Part shown: positions 20,352 to 31,747 of the stretch, in pieces
Position numbering within the stretch: the first letter of the stretch is position 1
Layout of the letters: every line of letters begins with the position of its first letter
Assembly (NCBI GenBank): GCA_020747015.1
Contig: JAGTJM010000003.1
Span: forward strand, 682,001 to 746,000
Length of the DNA: 64,000 nt
Source of the DNA: Pyrenochaeta sp. MPI-SDFR-AT-0127
Lineage: Eukaryota; Ascomycota; Dothideomycetes; Pleosporales; Cucurbitariaceae
Reading direction: 5' to 3'
The notes under the pieces: model-generated
Told to the model about the DNA's origin: nothing
Seen by the model: the letters and a program-made list of their open reading frames with translations, nothing else
Database searches by the model: none
Made by a program: the position numbers and the translations under genes

Positions 20352-22390
20352 ACTATTGTAGCGCTACAACTGATATAGCACGCATGGAACTCGCAGCTGG
20401 CCCCGTTGTCGCTCGAGCAATGGCTGTCGCAGATGCTGGAGATATTAATAAGCCTGCTGCTACTTAAGAAAGGGGAAACGGTAGTCCCTGAGCGATAGAG
20501 GGACTAGTGGTGGCATGATATGACGGTGGTCAGTTTTGGACGGTTTGGTACGAGTTTCCTTGTCTAGTGTTTGGTGATTTACTTTTTGACTACATATCTA
20601 TCCTTCATGTACTATTCTAGAAGTAGACAACAATAGAAGCAGGCCTTCTGTGCGTCTTCAACGACTGAGAGATCTGAATGTGTCTTTACAATATTGATAA
20701 TGGCAAGCTAGTTGTCCGAAAGCAGAATCGATGTGGACTGCCACTTGACTTTCACCACACATATGCTTGCATGATACATGCGAATGACTGTAACTGGGCC
20801 GAAGGTCATTGCCAAGAGAACAACCTTGAACAAACTTTGGCTACGACGTTCGCCTTTCTCTTCATGAGGCATAATGATGCAAGTCATTGCAACGGTGATA
20901 GCGTGTATATGCTGGCCTCACACAATCACTTCGAGGTGCATGACCGGGGTTGTTAAGGCAAAGACACTAACAACCCAGTAGGCAAACATTACGTTACCGA
21001 TTATAACCACCCTGCCGAGTGTCTTTCGACCCAAGATTGGAGTCTAAAAACGACTTCAATATGTCGAGAGCTGTAAGGCTGAGATCTCACCAAGAAGGGA
21101 GCGGTGTGGACGGTAAAGTTAGCCAATCTGACATCGCCAACACCAAAAACAAGAGCCTCAGAGACGAACATCAAGGAGTGTTAATTCGGCTTGTTATTGG
21201 AAGCATCCATCGAAAGGGTGTCTTCGCTGTCTAGCCCTGTGCCGGAGAGAACCATTCGCGTTTGCAGGAGCTGATTAGGTGCTGAGTTAGCTGTTCAGAC
21301 CCAGGTTTTGAAGCGGATGTAGTGGCATCATCCCTGCTGCTCCAGACATGATCGGGCGTTCCCCCTTGACTGGGTTCGGCACTCCCACTTATGACTTGTC
21401 CGCGCTTGTTGGAAGGGTGTCGTACAGCATATCCTTCTGCGCGATAGAGTCATATGATATCGCGAGAGGGCGCCGGCGCGCCAGCGCGTCAGCCCTTTGG
21501 TGGTGACGGAGCGAATAAGGGGCCATCTTTGCTGCGGATGATTGCTGCTCATGGATGGATGAACCTGCCATTGGTGCCTAACGGCATTATACCATACCCT
21601 CTGAGTCCTAGATAATGGCGTACCGGTCAATTGTGCTGAGATGGACAATCCTGGGTGGAGATGTAAATGTGGAGTTGGTGTGTTGCCGCGGGGTCGGTGG
21701 AATTCCCGGCATTCCTCACCATTCGCTTCTTGACCAGCAATTGCTTACATTTGCGCGCTGCGTATGCTACTCCGTTCAGGCCTATTCCCGTCCATCATCA
21801 AGCAATTCTCAAACATGCTTTATTGATCAGAATGGTCATCTGAGTAGCTAGAACGGGCAGGACCATGGCGATATCCGGGGTGAGGAGGAAACGGCTACTA
21901 ATTCTTATGGAGGCTGCGAAGCACCAACATGCATGCTGGCACACCACGTCTTTCACCCTGGATCCTTAACTTGCTTTGCGCAGCCTTAGAAGGCCAAGGA
22001 AATGCCAACATGGCGCTTACTTTTGCTGCATCACGATCCCAGACGAGTCGCTTCTCTCATTGCGAGGCCATAATCGACATGATTTGGTTCTGCAGCGTAT
22101 CAGCAGGCTTTGGGCTGCGTCTCCGGTGAGCAGTACTCTCATAGTCCTGAACTGGGTCCCAAAGATGGTCGCAGGCGGTGAAGTTAACAGAAGGCCTAGG
22201 GGGCAATCATCGAACGCATCATACGCCTTAGTCGTGGTGTCCATGCCCTGCTCCTTGTCCTTTGATTTTGCAACGCTGCCTGATAGAAGGCACTGAAGAT
22301 TCGGCATGCGTGCATTGCGGCAATAGGTCCAAGGATTCCGTGTCGATGCTATTGCCGTGTCGAGTCTTATAAACGTCCTTGGAAAGAACA
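20352..22390. other. intergenic, no convincing gene
   Basis: About 2 kb. Open frames at 20678-20956 (92 codons, ATG) and 21328-21648 (minus) show no family signature. A GC-rich palindromic patch lies near 21465-21490. I see no RNA gene. Confidence 0.35.
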
Positions 22391-22398
22391 TATAAAAA
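22391..22398 (+). promoter_or_regulatory. TATA box of DUF6594-like gene a
   Basis: TATAAAAA at 22391-22398. Transcription should begin about 30 bp or more downstream, which rules out the ATG at 22400 as the start and supports the ATG at 22502. Confidence 0.45.
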
Positions 22399-22501
22399 GA
22401 TGACGACCTTGCTAAGGTTCATCGTTTCCTTCGTCTTCATCAAGCTATTCTCCTCTCTTACTGAATTGCTTGTTGAGTTCTATCTTTCTCCAGTGATCGC
22501 C

Positions 22502-23511
22502 ATGACCGTCACTCACAGCCTCGATCGCGACCACAATGCGCCATCTACGCAGGAGCGCATCACCGCTCTCTTTTATCACAGACAACTCTTCGAGACAGTT
22601 GACGACTACCCACAGGCTGGCGTGTATGACAGGTTTGGTGAAGAGTGGTATCTCACAATAGCTTACATCGAAGGTGAAGTTCATGAAAGACGTCGTGCTG
22701 TTGAGGTGTTCCTTCGAGAGAATGCGCAACCGGGCACAGATATGAAGAACGACAAAAGACAACGAAAAGAGCTTGAAAAGGTAATGGGTCAGTTCATGTC
22801 ACTGCTGTTCCGTCATGGTACGTACCTGTTACTGTGTGCATCTCATTGTACTGGCGCTGACAGTTCCTGTAAGCACACGCGGTGAAGGTTGCACGTGAGA
22901 TGGCTCTATCGGATTCGCCCTCCAAGTTGTACATGAACAAGTATCGCGTCAATAGCGGCATTAGGCAGGCCACTTTACGAGCTGCGAACGGGGAGATGTT
23001 GTCAAGGTATGGCCAAGAGAATGAGCCTGTGCCTTCCAACCTTGGGACGCTGGACGCTGAGGATCTTGAACCTACTGCACAATTTATAGCTGACTGGCTT
23101 ATGGAACCTTTCCTGGATTATGTGGATACGCCCGCTCGGATTCTCTGGTCCAAGGTGCCAATAGTGGGCAAGAAATATTCGGACTCCGACTTGCCTCGAA
23201 AATACGTAGGTGCTTCGACTATTTCAGCCATCGCCAGGTGCTTCGTATGCATGATGGCAATCCTGTCCTTGGCTACACCGATCGCTACCCTAGACATTGT
23301 AAAACAACCGAAGCTTCGAATAATAGTTATGACCTTGTTCGGCCAAGCATTCGCCGCCGCAGCGCAGTTCATGGGCCCACGCTTTATCCCCCTTTTCTCC
23401 CTCATATCTGGGTCAGGCTTCCAAGACTGTCATCATATCAACCAAGAAATGCTAACAAGAAGCAGATACTTCCAAACTATGGTAGTGTTTGTTGGGACAA
23501 CGAGCTCGTAG
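22502..23511 (+). CDS. DUF6594-like membrane protein, member a
   Basis: Exons 22502-22817, 22874-23411 and 23466-23511 give 299 residues. This is one of four members of a fungal family of unknown function, with an N-terminal helical part and two or three C-terminal membrane segments. Seen here: ETVDDYPQAGVYDRFGEEWY (the YPxxxxFRRF-type motif), helices to LLFRH, intron 1, then HAVKVAREMALSDSPS. The C-terminal membrane segments are AIARCFVCMMAILSLATPIA, IIVMTLFGQAFAAAAQF and FSLISGYFQTMVVFVGTTSS. The last one becomes continuous only after intron 2 (23412-23465, branch GCTAAC) is removed; it then aligns gap-free with member b. Intron 2 has a weak donor (GTCAGG), is 54 nt and has no stop, so retention is possible. 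Start chosen by the TATA box. Confidence 0.7.
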
Positions 23512-24410
23512 AGAGTATATCAATGGATGGTGAGGGGAGGAAGGTGGAGGCCGATGGCACCTAAGATGTCCTCCTCACCGCCTATTTACTTTGGTCCTAA
23601 AATTGTCACGTGCCTCCCTACGTCCAGTTGTTGCTTAGCTAAGCTGTTTTGGAACGCTGACGATCCATGCTCCGTAGCCTCAACTTGCCGAAGGCGAAGT
23701 GCGTTGTTCTCCGGCTGTCTTCAGGTATCTGTTCTGGCACTCGTTTGTCGCTCTCAGTGTAAGCCATGCCTACAGAACACTAGTGGCTAGTAATGAACGC
23801 GTTACTCGTACGACACTACCCAAAGCAAGCGCTATGGTGTTGATCAAGGGTGGTTGCTGATCCGCAGGTGCTCATCGATGCGGGCAAGCTGCCCAGGGCT
23901 TCGAGCCTATCGGTCAAGAGCTGTCCCAGTGCCTAGAGCAGATGTACTGCTCCCAGATCATCGTGTGTAGACGCAACAAATTAGGTAAATCACAATTGTT
24001 TTTACCAGTGTAGGTATTGTGACAAAGCTGAACTACCTGTCTCTTGGATGTGTTAGATCTACGGTGGAGGCTGGGTCCTGTCGTTGTTTCGACCATGCCC
24101 TCCGCAACCTTCCTCCGCCACAATCGCTTACCGTATGCAAACCCACCACACTCAAAATCACGCAGGACTGTATATCGTCCTCTTTCTCTAGACTGGAGAC
24201 TGATAATTCGAAGGTCAAGGCTTTGACAGGATACCAGATAAACTTTACCAGCATTCACCAATTCGTAGCCCTCCTCACGCACAATGGCTCGTCGTCAGCC
24301 AAACCTTCCTACGAGACACGGGCTTGACTATGATGGTTCGACTTCCTTTTGTAGCGCAATAGCCCCACGAAGCTGCAACTAACGACTACATAGGGGAACG
24401 ACGAGCATCT
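23512..24410. other. intergenic; weak plus-strand mini-gene candidate at its end
   Basis: No clear gene. Near 24285 a plus-strand ATG starts MARRQPNLPTRHG with a possible phase-1 intron (24337-24394, branch CTAAC, acceptor ATAG). It sits 1.78 kb after the start of DUF6594-like gene a, close to the spacing of the mini-genes behind b and c, but its product does not align with theirs. Left unannotated. Confidence 0.25.
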
Positions 24411-24846
24411 TCAGGCTCCCCGGGTGTCCGTCAGGACCCCAACGCTGGGTTGGGACCGGATCAAGAAAGCAACAACAACACCAAAACTCGCGTTAAGGAC
24501 GCGAACAATAATCCACGCAGACACTGAGTTGGGCACGAGGAAGAGTAGAATCTTTTGCAGGCCGACAAGAAAGTAGAGCACCCCGGTCAATGGGAATGTG
24601 GTGATATCGTCATACGACGCGTCCGATAGCAACTCGTCAAGGGACGGCCTCACACCTTTCTCATCTTCCACATCGCTTACAAGCCCCTCTCGACGAATTA
24701 GATACTCTACCTAGTACAACAGTGCATGTCTTCCTAGCCCACGCCCTGTTCACCCTGCATTTCTCTATGACACCCTCAAATATCCATGATCTCCACCATA
24801 GGGACCTCACCAACACCGAAAGCAACGCGTGTTCCCAGAAGGTCAC
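24411..24846 (-). pseudogene. DUF6594-like relic, member e (C-terminal part)
   Basis: A minus-strand frame from about 24706 (after a possible acceptor TACTAG) to 24411 reads EYLIRREGLVSDVEDEKG, then LLSDASYDDITTFPL and two hydrophobic segments (GVLYFLVGLQKILLFLVP and IIVRVLNASFGVVVAFLI). It ends LIRSQPSVGVLTDTRGA. This tail aligns with LFRNQHFISMLAT of member d, just before that gene's intron 2. The usual last segment is missing in frame; a few FVG-like residues exist further on at about 24365. Upstream, 24846-24661 is open but does not show the YPxxxxFRRF motif. Most likely a truncated, decaying copy. Could be a short real gene if unusual splicing restores the end. Confidence 0.35.
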
Positions 24847-25304
24847 GATCGTGTGATATATGGCAACAGTGCATCATTTTTTGACATGTTTAAGCACGTT
24901 TATTTGATTCAATGAGGCAGTGTGCTCGCGAGTGTGCGATCATCAAGGAAACGCTCAAAAAATCGTTGCTCGAGCACTACAAGACACTCTTTCTTTGGAT
25001 CGATTAAGTCTCATACAATACATAAAACGCTTGCCATCCTGTGGCTGGCTGGCTCGTCACATTTAAAGTATATTCCAATTGCGATCCCGCCCACTCAAAT
25101 CCCTGGTATCCGTTCTTCTACCCCGAAGAGGAGGCGCTCCTCATCTGATTCAACACAGCCGTATGAAGAACAGATTCCACATTCTCCTTGCCACCATTTC
25201 CCATATTTCATGACCGTGATAGATAGCGTGATCTGTCATCGCGTCTAAGTAAGCCGCGAGTCCCACCATCGCGGTTCTGGTCGGAAAATTAAGTCATTCG
25301 CTTA
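24847..25304. other. intergenic
   Basis: About 460 bp without a recognisable gene or repeat. Confidence 0.35.
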
Positions 25305-26690
25305 GCTTTCGTTTATTTGCTGCAGAAACGGATGGAACCGCCCAATTGTGCCGAAATAGGTTGGAGAGTCTCGTGTTGAAGGCGCGTCATGTAATACAAG
25401 CGAAGTGGAAGTAGGCATGTCTCGCGGGGCCTACACTCGTCTAGTGGAGGGCTTCAAGCTCGTCAACTAGATTGTTTAGCACGAATCGAGTCTTTTTATG
25501 GAAAGCCATAGTTGTGATGCGCGATGACAGTATTGTATTGCCGCCAGTCTCTGATAGAGAAGCGTGGATATGTGAAGGAGGTTATGCTTTTCGCCATTCT
25601 GGACAACCCTACCGCATTTACAATGAATATAGGACGATAGATCAAGGTCGCTAGTAGATGATAGTGGCACTAGATGATGCACTGCGATATCGAGGTGACG
25701 CTCGTTTGACCCGGAAATGATGTGGGAGCGAACGCATCGATGTTGAAGTTGGATGGAGGGTGACAACAAAATAAAGCTAGAAGCTTCCATGGTTCTGTCC
25801 CTGCACTCGTCTATTGAGGAGGAAAGCGGCTAGTCCCCAGATCAGTGCTTCGTTCGCCAAGTGAAGGGCTACACTAGGATCGCGGTTAAGTCATAGCAGG
25901 CTGCATCACGCGCTGCCGGCGAGCCTATCGCTACCCGATCCCGGGCAGCTCACAAGCAAAGATTGTTTCAAACACTACCGAAATGAGTGGCCGCTTGGCT
26001 GACGCAGGGATGTGGTCATGGCCGGGGGCCAATTTCTCAAGCGTAAGGCGTGTTAGCTGCCCTTTAGCAAACCAAAACTCGGTGGCGATGACATTGTTAT
26101 GTAACTATTCACCGGTCACAAAGAATTGTGCCTGGCATTTGATTGCATTTGCCAACGAGTGTTGAGTTGTTTCAGAAAGTGCAACGGTACATTGAAAGAT
26201 GGATAGTTGCCAACCGCATTGACATTCAGACGCGCGTGTGAGCAATTGGATAGACGCAGCCTCCAACATATTGTCAATTCCGCCAGTTCTATCCATGGCT
26301 TTGAGTAAAATTCTGGAAGGACACAGACAAGAGATGTATCAAAGTCAATTTTGAATACTACGTGAGCTGTGTATCACCTAGTATTGCTGAGAGTCTCCAG
26401 ATAACCCCGTGATGAAGGAACTGCGTAATCACGTGATTTTCAATCTTTTCCGTGTGGTGACAATGTTTCCATGCCCTCCTCCATTATTTAGTCATAAAAC
26501 ACGTCCAAAGCTTGCCAATTATCTGAGTGTGCGATCTAGTATCTATTCAACCAGTAAATATCCTCTGCTCCTAAAGGTTCCTTGGTCTTGGATGCTAAAA
26601 TGATGCAATTCTTACTCAGTCTCCAGGCATGATCTTGCTTCAAAGATGCTATGGAGAAGTGAAAAAAAAACACCCCCAAAAAAAGCCCTC
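25305..26690 (+). repeat. direct repeat copy R-A (partner at 35655-36670)
   Basis: Diverged duplicate of 35655-36670 in the same orientation. Best matches are 25405-25470 with 35720-35800 (both ending a shared open frame, TRLVEGF, at a TAG), 25690-26010 with 35950-36265 (long shared words such as GAAGCTTCCATGGTTCTGTC and GATCAGTGCTTCGTTCGCCA), and 26520-26690 with 36410-36670. Many differences look like C/T and G/A changes plus indels. No terminal inverted repeats or transposase seen. Confidence 0.75.
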
Positions 26691-27899
26691 AAGAGTTCCA
26701 TAATTAAATTAATATCTAGGCTCCTGATATGCAAAACATAGAGCACAAGTGGAATGACCGTTCTGGGTGCGTGGAGTGGTGTTAAAGTGATCTATCAACT
26801 GGCTGCTATACCACTTTCCAAGTCACGACGCCATCGTGCGGCTCAAAATTCGAATGCCACTTACAATCTCTCCAGTTTTGTGTCCCTGGCCAAGAAGCAC
26901 ACGCCTCCACGGGCCACATCGAGGTCAGAACCATGTATCACGCGGAACGTAGCGAGATGTAATTATCCGGTATCCTACAGCTCAAGCCTCTCTCCGGACT
27001 GGGCAACATCAGAGCTGAGACGTTCCAGTGCATTAGCTTGATTGAGTTGTGGCTTGCGGATGTTGTGTTCCGTTCTTCAAATCTTGGAAGGCGGGCTCAA
27101 TGCCCGTTTCCGCTAAGCCAATGAGCATAGGTTCCGTGGGGGGTTACTATCGAACACTAGGAGTCTAAGCTATGAATGCACATCGCTAGTGATCGGTGAG
27201 CCTAATGCAAGTCTCTTGCATCGGTTCACTTTGGAGCTACCGCCGTCCATCGTGGGCTCTTTCATGTTGGATCATATTGTCCTTCTCTCGTAATGTATCA
27301 GGCTGTAGACGCTACACAGACTCCAAGATCTCGTGACTTGAGTGATAGTCGACAAGAAGCAAATCGGTCCCTGCCACGATATGTGAAGGTACATTCCGAC
27401 AACGAACTTGTGCCTCGCTATGACTCTTGCTCACGGACTCCGCTCATCTCGGCAGAGAGGTTTTCGTCTGCTCGCATCGTACACGATCTCCACAACCAGC
27501 GAGGGCGTGCGGATCTACCCTGGATGGGCAAGGTTGGCAGAAGCACGACGCCACACAGTCAGCCATAGGATTCACTAATTCTCAACGCGGCTCCGTGTCA
27601 TCTCTCCGATTGGAATTGCGGTACACGGAAGCATGTGATTTCTTGCATCTTTTTCAAGAAACATACAGTATAACTGGAGGTGACCGGTCACTGCGACGCC
27701 ATAAGCATATAGCTTGGAGAGGGTAGATAAGGTACACGAGTCATGCTTGAAAGCAGTGACACATGTTTCAGAACGGGCATCAAAAAAGCTCGCTAATGCA
27801 TCCAAGCCGTTGAGTTTGCGTCAGCCTCATTCGGATCCGGGGCGGGGAAACGAATGGCCGTTCGAAACGACTTCTTGGTAAGTTTTGGGGGGAGTCGAG
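26691..27899. other. intergenic, no gene recognised
   Basis: An ATG frame of 91 codons at 27293-27568 shows no family signature. Nothing else stands out. Confidence 0.3.
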
Positions 27900-28590
27900 T
27901 AATGAAGAAAAATGTAATCAGGACAAGATGTTCCTGGCGTTCCCAGATTGGATAGACTTGAATGCGATAAATCCTTTGAGCTAATTAGACATACGCAATA
28001 TGATCTCGGAGCCATGAGACTGCTACTTGACGGCAAAGAAATACCGTAAGGACGAAGAACAGTTCCGTATATTGTCCTTATTGCATAGAGTTGTATTAAA
28101 AGTCTTGGGACAAAAGCATAGAAATGATACCATGCTCTTCGACAACTATCTTTCAGATAAGCACCTACAAATAGCAGAATGCTGAACGTAGAGCAAGCTA
28201 ATTGATGGAGGGAGTGAAAAAGCACATTGGGAATTTTGATGTTGAACCCAGTTGTCCCTCTCCGCCGTCTCTTGCCAAAGGCAGCTACTGTGCACATGTT
28301 GAGCTCAGCTAGTCCAAGAAACGAATTTTAAGACAAGTATACTATGCGCTGCTTAAATTTTAGACTATTGTAAGACGCAAAAAGATGCGAATACCCTAGA
28401 CGCTTCAATGAGGCCATGATGCGGGCGCAAGGCTGTGGATCAACGGTCTCTATGCTATCGATCATCATGGATATACAATACCCAAGTACGCTAACTTTTG
28501 GCGAGCAACACGCGAAGACCCTAATATTGACGACATCACTATCTTGAAATTCCTCTTGCAGCACTCAAACCATCTTGAACATAGCTTGAT
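27900..28590 (+). pseudogene. possible ankyrin-repeat gene relic
   Basis: Plus-strand fragments in shifting frames resemble ankyrin units: around 27960-28050 SFELIRHTQYDLGAMRLLLD, and around 28425-28590 GARLWINGLYAIDHHGYTIP followed by ITILKFLLQHSNHLEHSLI and a stop. The expected pattern is a short turn, helix and (I/V)xxLLxxGA. Stops and frame changes between the fragments mean no intact gene. Identification is by eye from short motifs only. A minus-strand 156-codon frame over the same place (27827-28297) has no signature and is probably chance. Confidence 0.3.
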
Positions 28591-29629
28591 CTGAATAAAG
28601 AGTGTGTGCTGCGCTGTTCTCTTTCACCGCTGCCTCATGTCAGCCTCAATCGATCCGCAACACGTCTCACCATCCCTCCGGCCCTCCGGGCACCCCTATG
28701 CACGTCGAGTCGGTCATACGTGGAGATGCGCGCTTGGTGGTAGTTCGCAGAATGACGAAGTTCAATGGCTTGAGATCCTTCGCTTCGAGGCTTGGGGGTT
28801 GACGCCCAATCGACTCCGGCAGCTAATCATACTAAGACCCTGCAGCACACCATCAGCAACACAACGTTGACGTGCAGCAAGGCTGAAGAGATGCTGACAC
28901 CCATTTCCATCATGAACAGCGGGCCGTACGGTAGCTGGCGCGGACCGAATCGAAAATGCGGGGGCGAAGAGGGTGGTCATTGGACACCAGCATCTTGTCC
29001 TTTGGACTAGAATCGTCCATTTTATCTTTCAAGCGCTTCGTAGCCTCTATAGACCGTTGGATTGTTACTGCTGTGCCGCAATAAGCTCGCCATGCTCTTC
29101 GTGTACACCTCGATATCTGACGTGGATCATGTATCCCATCGCAAGGTTTAATGATGGGCCTGATCAGATACCTTAATTCAAAAAAATAGTTATCATTGAA
29201 CCGGTAGTGAAATAAGGAGTCTTTTCCATTGCCTCAAGTGCGTTATGAACAGATAATAGCCGTTCTCGTGCGTCCTTGCTGGAAAAATGGTATACTCCTC
29301 TGACGCAAAGACAGATCTAGGGTGGGTGCTGAGATTATTCCTGGTGGTGGTACAATGCCCGAATCCCCCCAGGATGGTGTCCAAAGATAGCACAGTTTCG
29401 TCGTTCACTTGATGAGCTGTTCTGAAAGCCCAGGAGCCTAGGGCGGGATAACTAACTGCGCCGGCGTCAGCGATTCCAGGAGGGTGTGCTGCAATCGTTG
29501 AATACTTAATGATGCCTTTCTCTCTCTCTTTTCCGTCTGTGACCCTTAGTGTAATAGCTTCACAATAACAAGCTACATTTTTTTATCTCCATCTTTTCCT
29601 TCTCGCGGTCCTCTTTCTGTATTTCCGGA
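28591..29629. other. intergenic upstream of DUF6594-like gene b
   Basis: About 1 kb with short frames only. The last 100 bp before the ATG are pyrimidine-rich (CT-rich leader), common in fungal promoters. Confidence 0.35.
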
Positions 29630-30630
29630 ATGCCTAATAGGGTTAGCTCACCCTTCACAACCGATCCTCGCGCTGAGATGCCAGCTCCAAGCGGCCCTCA
29701 CAAGTACGGGGCGTTGTATAAGAATATCGCAGTATACCCGGAGCTTGGGCTGTTCCGACGTTTTGGGCCATATTGGGCCAAGAAACTACATGACGATACC
29801 AGCGAATTCGTTGCGCGCTTGGAAGATGTGAACCGTCAGTTAGCAAGGGTCCCAGAACTTGGGGAAGGAACCATCTTAGATTGGCCCTTGTGGCTCGTCA
29901 GGGAGAGATGTCCGCCTGGGAATGATCGCTACAATGAACTGTATCAAGCGTGGAGAGAATATGACGAATCCCTCATGAAATACGGTATGATAACTCCAAG
30001 CGTAGAAAGTTGAATGAAATTGACAAAGGTCCAGGTGAAACTCTCTGTATGAGCCAACAGGTCATGGATCTCCCACGTCAGAATGTTTATTTTACGAAGT
30101 ACCTGGCTGAGTTCTGTCCGCCCAACTTCAAAGCGGTCTTTGAGAATGACAGGTTCATGCCGACAGGGGAGGATGCAGAAATTTACCAAGATCTATCGGA
30201 GACGAAGGACACATGCGCCTGGAGCGATATGCTTCAAAATGATTATCTGACAATGCGTTACATATATTGCTCCAAATGGATCGAAAAGCACATTCTCACT
30301 CGCCTGCGGAGACGGTCTAAGGCAAAGGAACCGGAAGACACACAAATCCGGACTGGCCTTCGGTACAGCCTGATGGTAGCCGTTATGGATATAGCTTCAT
30401 GTCTAATTGCATCGATATTACTGGTAGCGTCCGTCGTTGCTCTGGCATGGGGCCGATCCATGGTAGTTCAGACTGCAATCGTCGCGATCTTTGGGGTTGT
30501 TTTCGCCCTTTTGCTGAAATTGATGGCTGGTAAGATAAAACGCGGGGAAGTGTTTGGGGCTACTGCAGCCTTCTACGCCGTAGCAGTTGTGTTTCTTGTT
30601 TCTATGAGTAAAGATTGTGGCTGTCGCTGA
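29630..30630 (+). CDS. DUF6594-like membrane protein, member b
   Basis: Exons 29630-29984 and 30035-30630 give 316 residues, ATG at 29630. N-terminal motif YKNIAVYPELGLFRRFGPYW (about residues 27-46), then amphipathic helices to EYDESLMKY. The intron (donor GTATGA, acceptor CCAG) is phase 1 and sits right after that Tyr, as in members a, c and d. Exon 2 begins GETLCMSQQVMDLPRQN and has three C-terminal hydrophobic segments: IASCLIASILLVASVVALAW, VVQTAIVAIFGVVFALLLKL and VFGATAAFYAVAVVFLVSM, split by a basic AGKIKRGE turn. The last segment is uninterrupted in the gene, so the second intron of a and d is absent. Function unknown; a membrane location is predicted. A tiny spliced gene lies 1.88 kb after its start. 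Confidence 0.75.
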
Positions 30631-31511
30631 GTGTTGTCAGGAAGACGGCTGGCGGTAAGGCAGACACAGTTGACGTTGTCCTGAGGTGCGTGCGTCGATT
30701 TGTTCTGGGCTTTACTACATTGGGGGGTTCTTAGTCGATGTCACTCTCCTCGCAATTTTGTAGGCTTCTTTGAATGCGAACTTATCATCATCTTTTCATG
30801 ATTAGCACTGACTCGATGGCCCAGGTGCGAGAACCCTTTATTGTTCAATACTACCCCTTGTGCAAATGGCCATCTAAACACGTCCGGCACAGAGATCTCT
30901 CGACACTAGAGAGTATTACCATCCATAAAACAAAGCCGATCCCGCATTCCGGGCATGCGGCCGATTTTCAATCCACAGCCGTCCTCTCCAGCACCTGAAT
31001 GGTGTTAGCTGGTTTTGGTATTTTGATGCAAAAGATAAAGCGCTGAAGAGCGCTCATAGTTTTCTGATCAACAGGCGCTCTAAATGGATGCCAAGTGCGA
31101 GAGAGGAGCATTAGTCTCCTATTTTCTGGGACGGACATAAGCCAGCCCAGCCACCCGTGCATAACTTCCAGTCATTACACAATCTGTACAAGGAGACGAT
31201 ACAGTCTAAGATAGTCTACCGAGGGATCACAACCCGAAACAGGGCTCTCTCTTTTTGCCCTTAGTGCTACTTCGTATGCACAGCTAAGCATGGGTGCTCT
31301 GTACCTCCATGGCATCCGCTGTTCCCCGTCAAATGGAAAGACTGCCGCAAAGCCGCATTCGATGGAGGGAGCCAGCCCCGAAAGCCGCCCGCCTTGACTT
31401 CCAGAGTCGGAAAATTTGCATATTTAAATCGGCATACCTGGAGAGGAGCTGAAGAAACATCAACCTTGTGGTATCTCCTCGTACGCCATCTTGAAAACCC
31501 TCGCGGCCATA
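30631..31511. other. spacer between DUF6594-like b and mini-gene 1
   Basis: About 880 bp. A TATA-like ATATTTAAAT lies near 31418, about 90 bp before the mini-gene start. Nothing else recognised. Confidence 0.35.
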
Positions 31512-31747
31512 ATGCCTCGAACAGACTTCTTCATCCCAATTTCCCCACCAATTGGTGAGCATGCACACTATCCTCGTCATTCTTCAGGATTAGCTTACTA
31601 TCAACAGTGCCTTACCCGTATGAGGGTATCCCGGACCCGAGCACTATCATACCGCTTCCTCCTCTCACTTCCCCGCCACCACCGCCACCTCTCGAGCCTT
31701 CTACAGCAACGACAAACACTCCCGAAGCTCAAGAAGGCAGCAAATGA
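31512..31747 (+). CDS. small spliced Pro-rich protein, mini-gene 1
   Basis: Found by splice signals, because each exon is short. Exon 1 is 31512-31554 (43 nt). The intron is 31555-31607 (53 bp, donor GTGAGC, TTAGCTTAC before the acceptor, CAACAG). Exon 2 is 31608-31747 and ends TGA. The product has 60 residues: MPRTDFFIPISPPI, then VPYPYEGIPDPSTIIPLPP, a PPPPP run and a polar end (TNTPEAQEGSK). It has no cysteine and no clear signal peptide. A TATA-like sequence lies about 90 bp upstream. Exon 1 length, intron phase and the start MxxT match mini-gene 2 behind DUF6594-like c. Expression is not shown; chance splice signals remain possible. Confidence 0.4.

Noticed and set aside
22400..22501. 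Upstream ATG at 22400 giving member a a hydrophobic leader (MTTLLRFIVSFVFIKLF)
   Set aside because: It directly follows a TATA box at 22391-22398, so it should lie before the transcription start; relatives b and c have no such leader.
24285..24600. Third mini-gene behind DUF6594-like a (MARRQPNLP start)
   Set aside because: Spacing (1.78 kb) is suggestive, but exon 1 is 52 nt, the donor is weak, the product does not align, and the region is better explained by the minus-strand DUF6594-like relic.
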